Source: Acidobacteriota bacterium
GTDB taxonomy: Bacteria; Acidobacteriota; Terriglobia; Bryobacterales; Bryobacteraceae
DNA: 64,000 bases
Direction: 5' to 3'
Assembly (NCBI GenBank): GCA_026394015.1
Contig: JAPKZA010000273.1
Coordinates: 26,325-90,324, forward strand
Positions within the stretch are counted from its first letter, which is position 1; the number at the start of each line of letters is the position of its first letter. The notes beneath the pieces are model-generated. The model was given only the letters and a program-made list of their open reading frames with translations, was not told where the DNA came from and ran no database searches. This document shows positions 8,773 to 17,900 of this stretch, piece by piece. The position numbers were made by a program, and so were the translations under genes.

Positions 8773-9427
8773 AAAACCAAAGCCAGAAGTACTGGCCGCC
8801 AGCACCGTGTCGGTAGCGAGGTTCAAAGCCACAGCGTTCCGCCATGGCGACGGCTTCGTCGTCCGAGAAGGGAACACCGAGCCAAGTGTCTTCGGCGGTG
8901 GTCTTGAGGGTGGTATCGCCCTGCACCTGGAACTTGAACAGCGCGCCCGGGCGCAGCAGGCGGGAGACCTCGCTGACGTATTTCTCGATCACTTCACGGC
9001 TGGGGATATGCTGGAAGACAATGGTCGAAAAGGCGAAGTCAAATTCGCGGGCGGGGATTACCTCGAGATCGCTCCCGTTGTTTTGATAGACGTGTACGTG
9101 AGGGAACGGAGCGAGAGCCGCGGTCGCCTGGGCGACCATTTCAGGACTGATGTCGACGGCGTGGACCTCGCCGAACAGGCCAGCCAATGCTCGCGTCACC
9201 CGTCCGGCACCACAGCCGATTTCGAGCACGCGCATGGCTTGCGGATCTTTGCCCTGACAGATATTCGTCATGTCCGTCAGGATTTCTTCGGCAACCGTCC
9301 GCTCGCCCGATTGGAAGAACTCCTCGTCGGTCCAGTCTTCTTTGGCCGTATTCACGTAAAAACGGGCATTTTCGCGGGCGCGGGCGTCCCATTCGGAACG
9401 CATTTTCGAGAGGATATCGTCAGCCAT
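8762..9427 (-). CDS. Class I SAM-dependent methyltransferase
   Basis: The 221-residue protein shows motif I as VLEIGCGAGRVTRALA (residues 67-82), the acidic end of strand 2 in VHAVDISPEM, and a motif-IV region FAFSTIVFQHIP. It is a Methyltransf_11/25-type small-molecule or protein methyltransferase; the substrate is not evident. A TACAAT box at 9437-9442 lies 9 nt before the ATG. The promoter shares a short divergent interval with the tRNA-Ala promoter. Confidence 0.87.
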   Translation of the reverse strand: MADDILSKMRSEWDARARENARFYVNTAKEDWTDEEFFQSGERTVAEEILTDMTNICQGKDPQAMRVLEIGCGAGRVTRALAGLFGEVHAVDISPEMVAQATAALAPFPHVHVYQNNGSDLEVIPAREFDFAFSTIVFQHIPSREVIEKYVSEVSRLLRPGALFKFQVQGDTTLKTTAEDTWLGVPFSDDEAVAMAERCGFEPRYRHGAGGQYFWLWFFKR

Positions 9428-9470
9428 GAAAAATTTATTGTAACCCGCCCACGAACGGCTTTCAGTTTTG

Positions 9471-9476
9471 TATACT
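9471..9476 (+). promoter_or_regulatory. -10 box of the tRNA-Ala promoter
   Basis: TATACT lies 16 nt upstream of the mature tRNA 5' end, a normal distance for a tRNA promoter with a short leader. No good -35 was seen. Confidence 0.5.
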
Positions 9477-9492
9477 GGAATTAGTCGCGTGT

Positions 9493-9568
9493 GGGCGGCT
9501 AGCTCAGTTGGGAGAGCACCACGTTCGCATCGTGGGGGTCGTGGGTTCGAATCCCATGTCGTCCACCA
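9493..9568 (+). tRNA. tRNA-Ala (anticodon CGC)
   Basis: The 76-nt sequence folds as a cloverleaf. The acceptor stem pairs GGGCGGC with GTCGTCC (two G-U pairs), the D stem pairs GCTC with GAGC, and the anticodon stem pairs CCACG with CGTGG around the loop TTCGCAT. The T arm is GTGGG-TTCGAAT-CCCAT. The anticodon CGC reads GCG alanine codons. Discriminator A and the 3' CCA are encoded. The dcd gene starts 22 nt downstream and may be read through from this promoter. Confidence 0.97.
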
Positions 9569-9589
9569 AACTTATCCTCCGGCATTTAC

Positions 9590-10177
9590 ATGGTCCTTTC
9601 GGACATCGACATTAAGCGCTACATCGCGGAGGGGAAGATCCGGATAGAACCGGAACTTCCGGCTGAGCAGTACGGTTCCTGCTCGGTGGATTTTCGTTTG
9701 GGTAACGAGTTTAGTGTCTTTGAGCACTCTCGTTTTGCGTTTATTGACCCAAGAGATAAAGGCGGCATTCAGGAGATGATGAGAACGATCATCGTCCCTG
9801 CGGGGGAGCCGTTTATTCTGCAGCCGCGGGATTTTTGTCTGGCGATTACCGAAGAGCGATTGGACTTGGCGGATGACGTGTTGGGTCGCCTGGAAGGCCG
9901 GTCGAGTTTGGGCCGGATTGGCATTATCGTGCACGGAACAGCGGGGCTATTTGACCCGGGTTGGACGGGAAAAGCGACTTTGGAGCTGTCCAATTTGGGG
10001 CGGGTTCCGGTGGCACTGTATCCGGGAATGCGCATTTGCTCCTTTACGTTTGAGCAGTTGACTACGCCGGTCTCGGTGCCCTATAGGGCCAAGCCGGGGA
10101 ACAAGTACTCGGGCCAGACGAGTCCGCTGGCGTCCCGGTTATCGGGCGAAGTAAGCAAATTTAACGATCCCAAATAG
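9590..10177 (+). CDS. dcd: dCTP deaminase (possibly bifunctional dCTP deaminase/dUTPase)
   Basis: The 195-residue trimeric-type deaminase starts with MVLSDIDIKRYI and has the active-site block EGRSSLGRIGIIVHGTAG (residues 102-119), with Arg104, Ser106, Arg109 and the catalytic Glu132 in TLELSN. The HGTAG stretch is closer to the HSTAG of bifunctional deaminase-dUTPases such as the mycobacterial enzyme than to the HVTAH of E. coli Dcd, so direct dCTP to dUMP conversion is possible but not shown. The gene supplies dUMP for thymidylate synthesis. It follows the tRNA gene closely. Confidence 0.93.
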   Translation: MVLSDIDIKRYIAEGKIRIEPELPAEQYGSCSVDFRLGNEFSVFEHSRFAFIDPRDKGGIQEMMRTIIVPAGEPFILQPRDFCLAITEERLDLADDVLGRLEGRSSLGRIGIIVHGTAGLFDPGWTGKATLELSNLGRVPVALYPGMRICSFTFEQLTTPVSVPYRAKPGNKYSGQTSPLASRLSGEVSKFNDPK

Positions 10178-10226
10178 GCTCTCCGCCTCTTACATCTGTC
10201 TCTCTGGACGATACACCAGATGAGTG

Positions 10227-12287
10227 ATGTTTATCCCGTTTGGAATCACGACAATTTTTGCCGGTCTTGAAATGCCTTGGCTGTTCGGTGTGGCCGGTGC
10301 CGTCGGTGCGCTGGCCAGCATGATTGCGTGGTGGATTTCCCGGTTGCGGCAAGACATTCGGCAACAGACGCGGCGGCTGATGGACTCTTTGTCGGCGGAG
10401 CAGGGTCTCCGCGAGCGTTACCGGGAGTTGTTCGAGAACGCGAGCGATGTGATTTTGCAGACCAATTTGGACGGCAGGCTCGTTGGCGCCAATCGGGCAG
10501 CGGAGCAGTTGCTGGGTCGGGCGGACACCTCGTTGTTGGGGCAGTTCATCGAGGAGCTCTTTACCAGCGAGGACATGGGCTGGTATTTTGACCTTCTCGA
10601 CGAAACGCGAACCCGGGGTGCGATTCGGGTGGAACGGGAAGTGATGCCGGCCTCGGGCGAAGCGATTACCCTCGAACTGAATTGCCGGATGCTTTCGAAC
10701 AATGGTTTCGAGACCGGGCTGCAGGCGATCGGACGGGATATCACGGAGCGGATTAGGCTGCAGGAGGAAATGAAACGGGCTCGGCTTTCCGCGGAGTCGA
10801 GTGCCCTGGCGAAGAGCATCTTCCTGGCCAACATGAGCCACGAGATCCGTACGCCGATGAACGGGATCCTGGGCATGACGCGGTTGCTGATGGAGACGTC
10901 GCTGGATATCGATCAACGGGATCAGGCGCAGACGATTCAGCATTCGGCCGAATCGCTGCTGACGATTCTGAACGACATTTTGGACCTCAGCCGAATTGAG
11001 GCGGGGAAGCTGGAGCTATCGCAAGAGAGCTTTGATTTGGCGGCGGTCTTTGAAGAGGTGATGGAGCTTTTGGCACCGATCGCCCGGACGAAGGATCGGG
11101 AGTTTCTCTTCAGCTATGCGCCGGAGTTGCCTTCGCGGTTTTTCGGCGACGCTGGTCGGTTGCGTCAGATCGTTCTGAATTTGGTCGGAAACGCGTTGAA
11201 GTTTACCGAGAGCGGCCACGTCGAAACGCGTGTCAGCGGCATCCGGAATGAGCTCTATTGCGATCTGCTGATCGAAGTGGACGACAGCGGAATCGGGATG
11301 ACGAATGCGCAAGCTGCCAGAATGTTCCAGCCGTTCGAGCAAGCCGAACCGGGAACGCAACGACAATTTGGCGGAACCGGGCTCGGCTTGGCGCTATCGA
11401 AGAAGATTGTTGATGCGATGGGGGGCCAGATCGGGGTGCGAAGTACGCCGGGAGCAGGGTCGGTCTTCTGGTTCATGATGCGGATGCAAGAGGATCGACG
11501 GGCCAGCACCCCATTCGAACCTCGATTGCCCGGGTTGAAGGTCCACTGCGATGTGGGAGGGCTGCGTTTGGGGAAGCTATTGTCGAGCTGGCTCACTGCA
11601 CAGGGCGCCCTGTTGACAAGCGACCAGCCTGACGTTTGGCTGACGGACACACCTCGAGTTCCACCGGTGAGCGCTCGCGGGGCACGGCGGATCTTGCTGA
11701 GTCGGGACCCCAGCCCGACGGTAGGAATGGAGGCAGAGCGCCTGGGTTTTCGCGCCTGGCTGAGGCAGCCGATTCGACAACGAGAGTTGCTCGAAGCCTT
11801 CACCATGCTGCGGGCGGTGGGAGTCGACGCATTCCTGACCCCCGGCAGGCTGCGCAAGCAGGAAGAGATTGTCCCGATCGCGGCCACGCTGGTTGGTCTG
11901 CGGGTGCTCCTCGCTGAGGACAACAAGGTGAATCAGAAGGTGGTCTCGGGCATTCTGAAGCGGACTGGCTGCCATTTCGAGATTGCAGAGAATGGGGCGG
12001 TGGCCTTGGCGACCCTGGAGAGGGGTCAATTCGACGTCGTGCTGATGGATTGCCATATGCCGGTGATGGATGGCTACACGGCCGCCAGGCGGATCCGGGA
12101 GAGCCCAAGCCCGATCCGTCTCATCCCGATCGTCGCGCTGACGGCAGGCGCGTTGGCTGAGGATCGCGAACGCTGCGCGCAGGCGGGCATGGGCCAGTTC
12201 CTCGCCAAGCCATTTCGTGCCGAGGACCTCATCAATCTGCTGCAAGCCATTCATGAGGCACCCGTGGGAATTGCGGCACTTCCCTAG
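10227..12287 (+). CDS. Hybrid sensor histidine kinase/response regulator
   Basis: About 686 residues. An N-terminal membrane helix (near 15-38) is followed by a short coiled stretch, a PAS domain (near 60-175), HisKA with the phospho-His in LANMSHEIRTPMNGILG (near 206), and HATPase_c with N box LVGNALKF, G1 DDSGIGM and G2 GGTGLGLA. A degenerate receiver-like region (about 437-530) lacks a clear aspartate pocket. A complete receiver follows, with acidic EDN near 566, phospho-Asp near 609 in LMDCHMPVMDG, and Lys near 662. The layout resembles BarA/ArcB-type hybrid kinases without an Hpt domain. GTG 10224 is an alternative start. The partner regulator is not next door. Confidence 0.93.
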   Translation: MFIPFGITTIFAGLEMPWLFGVAGAVGALASMIAWWISRLRQDIRQQTRRLMDSLSAEQGLRERYRELFENASDVILQTNLDGRLVGANRAAEQLLGRADTSLLGQFIEELFTSEDMGWYFDLLDETRTRGAIRVEREVMPASGEAITLELNCRMLSNNGFETGLQAIGRDITERIRLQEEMKRARLSAESSALAKSIFLANMSHEIRTPMNGILGMTRLLMETSLDIDQRDQAQTIQHSAESLLTILNDILDLSRIEAGKLELSQESFDLAAVFEEVMELLAPIARTKDREFLFSYAPELPSRFFGDAGRLRQIVLNLVGNALKFTESGHVETRVSGIRNELYCDLLIEVDDSGIGMTNAQAARMFQPFEQAEPGTQRQFGGTGLGLALSKKIVDAMGGQIGVRSTPGAGSVFWFMMRMQEDRRASTPFEPRLPGLKVHCDVGGLRLGKLLSSWLTAQGALLTSDQPDVWLTDTPRVPPVSARGARRILLSRDPSPTVGMEAERLGFRAWLRQPIRQRELLEAFTMLRAVGVDAFLTPGRLRKQEEIVPIAATLVGLRVLLAEDNKVNQKVVSGILKRTGCHFEIAENGAVALATLERGQFDVVLMDCHMPVMDGYTAARRIRESPSPIRLIPIVALTAGALAEDRERCAQAGMGQFLAKPFRAEDLINLLQAIHEAPVGIAALP

Positions 12288-12302
12288 GCGCGGGCTCACC
12301 GG

Positions 12303-12331
12303 TTGCCCAGCTCCTGCAGCGGGCGTATGAT
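12303..12331 (+). promoter_or_regulatory. Sigma70-like promoter of the NHL-repeat gene
   Basis: TTGCCC (12303-12308) and TATGAT (12326-12331) are separated by 17 nt, and the ATG at 12339 follows the -10 box by 7 nt. Transcription should therefore start at or next to the start codon, giving a leaderless mRNA. Confidence 0.6.
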
Positions 12332-12338
12332 AGCGCGG

Positions 12339-13331
12339 ATGAAACCTCTAACGCTTCTGCTGCTTGGAACCCTGTCGATTGCACCCGCACAGGAGCTACC
12401 CGGATGGTATCCCCACGAAGGAGGGCTACTTCAATATCGAGTGGGAATCCGCTTCGGGGAAGAGCCGGATACGATGCCAGACGGCTGGAAGTTCGGTCGG
12501 GTTTCCGCCGTGGCAGTGGATAGGCGGGGCGAGGTCTACGTCTACCAGCGCGGTAAGAAGGCAGACCCCATCGTGGTTTTCGACGCCAAGGGCAACTATC
12601 TCCGCTCGTGGGGAAAGGGTCTTTTCGGCAACCCGCATGGGCTGCGCGTGGACCCACAGGGCAAAATCTGGGTGACCGACAACGGGGATCATCAGGTGAT
12701 GCGGTTCTCTCCGGACGGGAAGCTGGAGCTGACCTTGGGGATCAAAGGCAAGGCGGCAACGACGCCGGAGACATTCAACCGTCCCACGGATGTGGCGTTC
12801 TCGCCGGACGGTCGGCACGTCTACGTGAGCGACGGCTACGGCAATGCGCGGGTGGTCCGCTTCAGCTACGAAGGCAAATATGAGCTGACTTGGGGGACGC
12901 CGGGCAAGGGGCCTGGTCAATTCAACACGGTGCACAATCTGGCAGTGGATAGCGCTGGCGAAGTGTACGTCAGCGACCGGGAGAACAATCGCATCCAGAT
13001 CTTTTCGGCCGATGGAAAGTTCCGACGAATGTGGAAGCACCTGGGCGCTACGCAGGGAATCTTCATCACCCCGAAGGACGAAGTCTGGGTGGTGACGCAT
13101 CGGAACAATATCGAAAACCTGACCTACGACACTCTTGCCGGACGGATCATGCGCATTGACCGCAAGACCGGCAAGATTCTGGGAGCCATGGAGTCGCCGG
13201 GACATTGGATTTGCGTGACCCCGGATAACGTCGTATTCATCGGCAGCCTGACCGGAAATGTCTTCCGCTGGTATCCGGGATGGCTCAGCAAAGGGCTGGG
13301 GCCCGACGAGGGCATGGCACCGCAGAAGTAG
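12339..13331 (+). CDS. Exported NHL-repeat beta-propeller protein (peptidylamidoglycolate lyase-like)
   Basis: The 330-residue protein starts with a signal peptide (MKPLTLLLLGTLSIAPAQ, cleavage near 18). NHL-type blades follow, each with a G-x-hydrophobic-x-V-D/T core, for example HGLRVDPQGKIWVTDNGDHQ, NRPTDVAFSPDG and NLAVDSAGEVYVSDRENNR. Such six-bladed propellers are annotated as peptidyl-alpha-hydroxyglycine alpha-amidating-lyase-like, but bacterial members mostly have no proven activity. ATG 12339 was preferred to an in-frame ATG at 12303 because it starts the signal peptide and sits 7 nt after a TATGAT box. Confidence 0.85.
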   Translation: MKPLTLLLLGTLSIAPAQELPGWYPHEGGLLQYRVGIRFGEEPDTMPDGWKFGRVSAVAVDRRGEVYVYQRGKKADPIVVFDAKGNYLRSWGKGLFGNPHGLRVDPQGKIWVTDNGDHQVMRFSPDGKLELTLGIKGKAATTPETFNRPTDVAFSPDGRHVYVSDGYGNARVVRFSYEGKYELTWGTPGKGPGQFNTVHNLAVDSAGEVYVSDRENNRIQIFSADGKFRRMWKHLGATQGIFITPKDEVWVVTHRNNIENLTYDTLAGRIMRIDRKTGKILGAMESPGHWICVTPDNVVFIGSLTGNVFRWYPGWLSKGLGPDEGMAPQK

Positions 13332-13333
13332 TT

Positions 13334-14623
13334 TTATGGTTTGACGACAGCGCCGTCGAGCGTCCGATCCAGCGGATAGTGCCCGCCCAACGGAGCGGCC
13401 TGCAGTGGATACTTGGCGGCCAACGCTTCGTTGATGTCAATACCCAGTCCCGGCTTGCCGTTGCCATAGAGGTAGCCGCCGCGGATCTCAGCGGTGCCGG
13501 GAAGCAGTTCCCGCACAAACTCGGGGAAATTATTCTCTTCCTGAATCCCGAACGCGGGATGGGAGATGTCGATATGATAAGCCGCCAGTTGGTTGACCGG
13601 ATCGTTCTCGCCGCCCTCTTGAAATGCGGTGCGGACGCCGAGTGGTTCGCAGATGGTCGCCAACTTCTTCGCCGGAGTGATGCCGCCGATGGAAGACACC
13701 CGGCAGCGGACGAAGTCGATGAGCCGTTCGTTAATCAGCGGCAGATACTCGAACGGGTGGGTGAAAAGCTCTCCCACGGCCTGGGCGGTCGTGCTGGTTT
13801 GGCGGATCTGTTTGTACCAAGCCAGTTGCTCCGGCGCGAGCACGTCCTCAATGAAGAACATCTGAAACGGCTGCATTCGGCGACAAAAGTCGACGGCGTT
13901 GATGCCGCTGAGATGCGAATGGACGTCATGACAGAGCTTGGGGCCGAAGCCAACCTTGGAACGAACGTAGTCAAACAACGGCGGAATCGTTTCGACGTAC
14001 ACCTCTTCATCAAACGCCGAACCGCCGCGGCCGTTTTCGGGCCGAGACCCTTGGCCGGCGGGGATGAAGCCGCCTCCACCATAGGCGCCAAGCTGCACGC
14101 GAATGTGTCGGAACCCTTTGGCCATCGATTTCTGCACGGATTCAACGACCGCTTCCTTGCTGTTACCGCCGCAATGGTCGTAGCAAGGAACGGCGTCGCG
14201 GACCTTACCCCCCAGCAAATCATAAACGGGCATACCGGCCCGTTTGCCTTTGATGTCCCACAAGGCCATGTCCATCCCGCTGAGGACGTTGTTGTTCACG
14301 GGGCCGTTCCGCCAGTAGGTGCGGAGATGCCCGCTCTGCCAGAGGTCCTCGATCTGCTCCGGATTCTTGCCTATGAGGAAAGGCGCCAAGTGCTTTTCGA
14401 TCGCGGCAATCACGGCATAGGGCTGAAAGTGATTCCCCGCCGAACCGATGCCATAGAGCCCCGGTTCGCTCGTGATGATCTTGACGAAGATCCAGCGGTA
14501 GTTGCGACCGCCGCTGGTGGAGATCACCTTCACTTCCTTAATGGTCAGTGGGGGAAGCCCCTTCGCCATAGGGGCGAGGACAGGAGCGGCCCAGAAGGCA
14601 CGGAGGAGATCGCGACGAAGCAT
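13334..14623 (-). CDS. Enolase-superfamily dehydratase, mannonate dehydratase/RspA-like, Tat-type leader
   Basis: The 429-residue protein begins MLRRDLLRAFWAAP, a twin-arginine-like leader. The enolase fold follows: LSGMDMALWDIKGKRAGMPV, CYDHCGG, metal-ligand region CHDVHSHLSG (Asp233, His235), FFIEDVLAPEQ (Glu259) and VGELF (Glu285). The DVH block and IED...PEQ match the ManD/RspA subgroup, which dehydrates D-mannonate or D-gluconate. In that subgroup a catalytic His follows RTAW; here the sequence is RTAFQEGG with Gln335, so activity or specificity may differ. It is the last gene of an operon behind the TonB receptor and a small secreted protein. Confidence 0.85.
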   Translation of the reverse strand: MLRRDLLRAFWAAPVLAPMAKGLPPLTIKEVKVISTSGGRNYRWIFVKIITSEPGLYGIGSAGNHFQPYAVIAAIEKHLAPFLIGKNPEQIEDLWQSGHLRTYWRNGPVNNNVLSGMDMALWDIKGKRAGMPVYDLLGGKVRDAVPCYDHCGGNSKEAVVESVQKSMAKGFRHIRVQLGAYGGGGFIPAGQGSRPENGRGGSAFDEEVYVETIPPLFDYVRSKVGFGPKLCHDVHSHLSGINAVDFCRRMQPFQMFFIEDVLAPEQLAWYKQIRQTSTTAQAVGELFTHPFEYLPLINERLIDFVRCRVSSIGGITPAKKLATICEPLGVRTAFQEGGENDPVNQLAAYHIDISHPAFGIQEENNFPEFVRELLPGTAEIRGGYLYGNGKPGLGIDINEALAAKYPLQAAPLGGHYPLDRTLDGAVVKP

Positions 14624-14642
14624 GCCCGAACTTATATCACGA

Positions 14643-14972
14643 CTACAGCACCTTGATCTGCAGAGCGACCAGGAATCCGTTCAGCCGTTTCATCCCGTCG
14701 ACGGCGACGGCACTACCCACCTCCGGCGGTTTGGTGAGCGGCTTTCCCTTGGCGTCGACCAGACGGGTTTTCTTATCGATATCGAGCTTCACCGTCTGGT
14801 CAGGCACCGTCTCGACGATGATGAACTTCTTGTCGTAGACCTTGACGGTGCCATCGAAGGTGACCGGAATCTCGGCCACCGGGTTCCGGGACTGAGAGTT
14901 CCGAGGCGGACGGTATTGAGCACCCAAGACGGTGGCACCGATCAGGAGACAAACAATGCGGCGGGAAACCAT
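14643..14972 (-). CDS. Small secreted protein of unknown function
   Basis: The 109-residue protein has a signal peptide (MVSRRIVCLLIGATVLGA). A predicted all-beta body follows, with FDGTVKVYDKKFIIVE, KLDIDKKTRLV and EVGSAVAVDG, consistent with a small OB-like fold. No catalytic motif is visible. It lies between the TonB receptor gene (4 bp upstream) and the ManD-like dehydratase gene (19 bp downstream), so it is very likely cotranscribed with both and may act in the same uptake/degradation step. Function unknown. Confidence 0.8.
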   Translation of the reverse strand: MVSRRIVCLLIGATVLGAQYRPPRNSQSRNPVAEIPVTFDGTVKVYDKKFIIVETVPDQTVKLDIDKKTRLVDAKGKPLTKPPEVGSAVAVDGMKRLNGFLVALQIKVL

Positions 14973-14976
14973 ACTT

Positions 14977-17900
14977 CTAGAATGTCACGCGGATTGCAAT
15001 TTGAACGCGGCGTTGGTTGCGAGCAGAGATGGGTTCCAGGAACAGCGGGTCGATTTGTTCGGTTGCGCCGGCGGAATTAAAGCGGGTGCCGGTGGAAAGC
15101 CCTGAGAACTGCGTGTGGTTCAGGGTGTTATACGACTCAAAACGCAATTGCGTATTGACCCGCTCCCATTTGAAATTGCGGTAGACGGATAGATCGTGGT
15201 TCAGGAAACCTGGGCCGCGGAAATTATTCGTGCCAAGGTTGCCGAGTTCCCCCCGGGCTGGCGCGCGGAATCTCTCGGTGGGCGGCAGATTGGGATCGGT
15301 GACGACCAGTCGCGTGCCGAAGGAGGCGCTGCCCGTGATATCGCCACCGTTGACGAGGGTAATGCCCGGGGTAAACGGGGCGCCGGTCTGGCCACGGGTG
15401 ATGCCGGCGAACTGCCAACCGCGGGCGAGGCGGTTCTTCCATGGCAGCGTCCAGTTGTAGTTGATACCGACGACCTGTGTACGGTCGTAGGCGAGCGGAC
15501 CGTAGTTCCAAGCCCGAGGACTGAAGAACGGGTTGACCGTGAAGGTGTCGCTGGAAGACGTACCGAGCGCCTTGCTGAAGGTGTAGCTGACGCCCCAATT
15601 GAAGTTGCGATTCAGGCGTTGGGTGAAGCGAGTCTGGAGAGAGCCGTAGTTCGAAGCCGCCGCAAACTCGTAGAGAAAGATGTCACCGTATCCTTGGATC
15701 GGACGAAGGAAGTTGTTTGCCAGAGCGGCCGCGGGACGCGCCGGATTGGCGTTCTGCGGATTCTTATCGAGATGCGTCGAATAGAGCGGGATGGCGTTGA
15801 TGTTGCGCTGCCAGAGTTGGTGTCGGCTGAGCGAGCCGACGTACGAGATGTCCATCAGAAACGTTTTGCCCACCTGCTGCTGAATCCCGAGCGAATAGTT
15901 ATAGGTGGTCGGCATGGGGTTGTTGCCAAAGATGGCGCGAACCGTGCCCGAGGGGGCGAGGACCCCTTTGCCGGCGGTCTCGGCCAAGCCGTCAAGCGTC
16001 CCGTAGTAAACGGTCGGAGTGAAGATGGACGGCGGATTCGGCAACATGTTGTAGGTCATGTTGCCCTGGATTCGATCAAAGAACACGCCACCACCACCGC
16101 GAATGGCGGTACGACCGCGACGGAACGGATCGTAGGAGAAGCCGAAGCGGGGCGCCGCCATTAACTTCGGCACTTCGTAGAGGCCGCGAGGCAGTCCGTT
16201 TCGACCGCCCTGAATCATTCCCTCCGCGGGATTGCCGTAGCCAGGGGCAAATGTGCCGATGAAGCCTTCCGGATAGTTGGTGCCGTTGGGCGCTTGGGCC
16301 ACGGTCCGGCGGTTGGCGTCCAGCGCGGGTCGCAACAAGACGGGGGCCTTGGCGGGATTGTAGGCGTCCGGGGAGAAAGTGTAAAGCTGATTCAGCTTAT
16401 CGTAGGTGGGCTGATTGGCGTAGAAACGAACGCCGAAATCGAGGAGCAAGTTTGGCTTGATGCGCCAGGCGTCCTGGGCGTAGAACTCGATGTTCGTGAA
16501 GTAGTAATAGCCGCGCGGGCGGGCTGAGGCTTCGGTATAAGAGTTGTAAGATCCGAGCGCCGCGTTGGAGTAAGCAAAATTCGTATCGTATTCGCTGAGG
16601 GCGTTGACGCCGAAATCGAGCGTGCCGCGGGTGGCGGCGTTCGCGCTCTGATCCTTCCGGGCGCGTTCGTAATAGACGCCGAAGCGGAAGGTATGCGTCT
16701 TCCAAATCTTGCTGAGGTTCTCGACGACCGACAGAATCAGGTTCGAATTGTCGTAAGGAACCCCGTCGCTCATGTTGACGCTGGCCGCATTCTGGACGCC
16801 ACCGAAGGCAAAGTTAGGAATCAGATTCCCGGCGTTCAAGCTGGGGTTGAACTGCGGTACGTTAATGCCGAGTTTAGCGCGGTCGACCTTATCCGGATCG
16901 ACGGGTTTGTAGGTCAGGTGGTTCTGGCTGACGCCCAGGATGAGTTCGTTGAAAACCGTCGGCGAGACTGTATAGGTCGTGTGCAAGGTCGCGCCGCGGC
17001 CCGGCTGCCGAAAGTCAACCGGCGTAAGCGGAATATTGACGCCGCCGTTTACCCACAGGCCCCAAGGCACCTCCTGCCGGTCTTGCGTGTTGCTGATGCG
17101 GAGATAGGTTTGCAGTTTTGTGAAGGGCTGAAAGTCGAGCCGGAGGATGTCGGTCCGCCGGGGATAGCTGCCACTTTGGGCGGAGATGAAGTTCCACTGG
17201 TCGCGGCGATTCGGGATGGGGTCTACGAAGTTCGGCATCGGAAAGATGCCGAGAATCTTTTGTCCGATCGGGTGGAGACGACTGGGCGGAATCATGTTCC
17301 CTGGGAACTGCAGCTTGTTGTTGGCGGCGTCGCGGTTGGTCAATGGATCCCGAACAACCCGAGCCCGACCATTGGTATCACGGCTCTGGGAAAAATTGCC
17401 GGCCCGTTCGAGCGCGGTCGGGACGGTTACCGTCCGCGAGCCGTACTCGATGAACTGGCTCTGGAACTCCTGACTGAAAAAGAAGAAGAGTCGCGAACGA
17501 TCGCGATTCAATTTGCCGGGAATGTAGACCGGTCCGTTGAGTTGATAGTTGCCGATGTTGTAGCGATAGGGCTGCCGCTCCACGCCGCGTTGATTATTGA
17601 AGAAGCTATTGGCGGAGTATCTTTCGTGGCGGTTGAAGTAGCTGGCACTGCCGTGAAACTGCTTACCGCCCCCGCGCGTGATGATGGTGATGGCCCCTCC
17701 CGAATTGCGACCGTATTCGGCTGCATAGTTCGATAGGAGCACCTTCACCTCTCCCACTGAGTCCATCGAAGGCATGGAGTGAACGCCGCCGTTGGAGCCG
17801 GTGTCGAGCGTGGTAACGCCATCGACGCTAACGTTTTTGGAGTTGTCTCGCCCCCCCGAAAGAAAGAGCCCGCCGGTTCCATTGTTCGACGGTGACTCGC

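Noticed and set aside
13280..14656. Long open frame on the + strand (458 codons) opposite the ManD-like gene
   Set aside because: It is the complementary strand of a well-conserved enolase gene; its composition is low-complexity and no family signature is present. GC-rich DNA commonly leaves such shadow frames.
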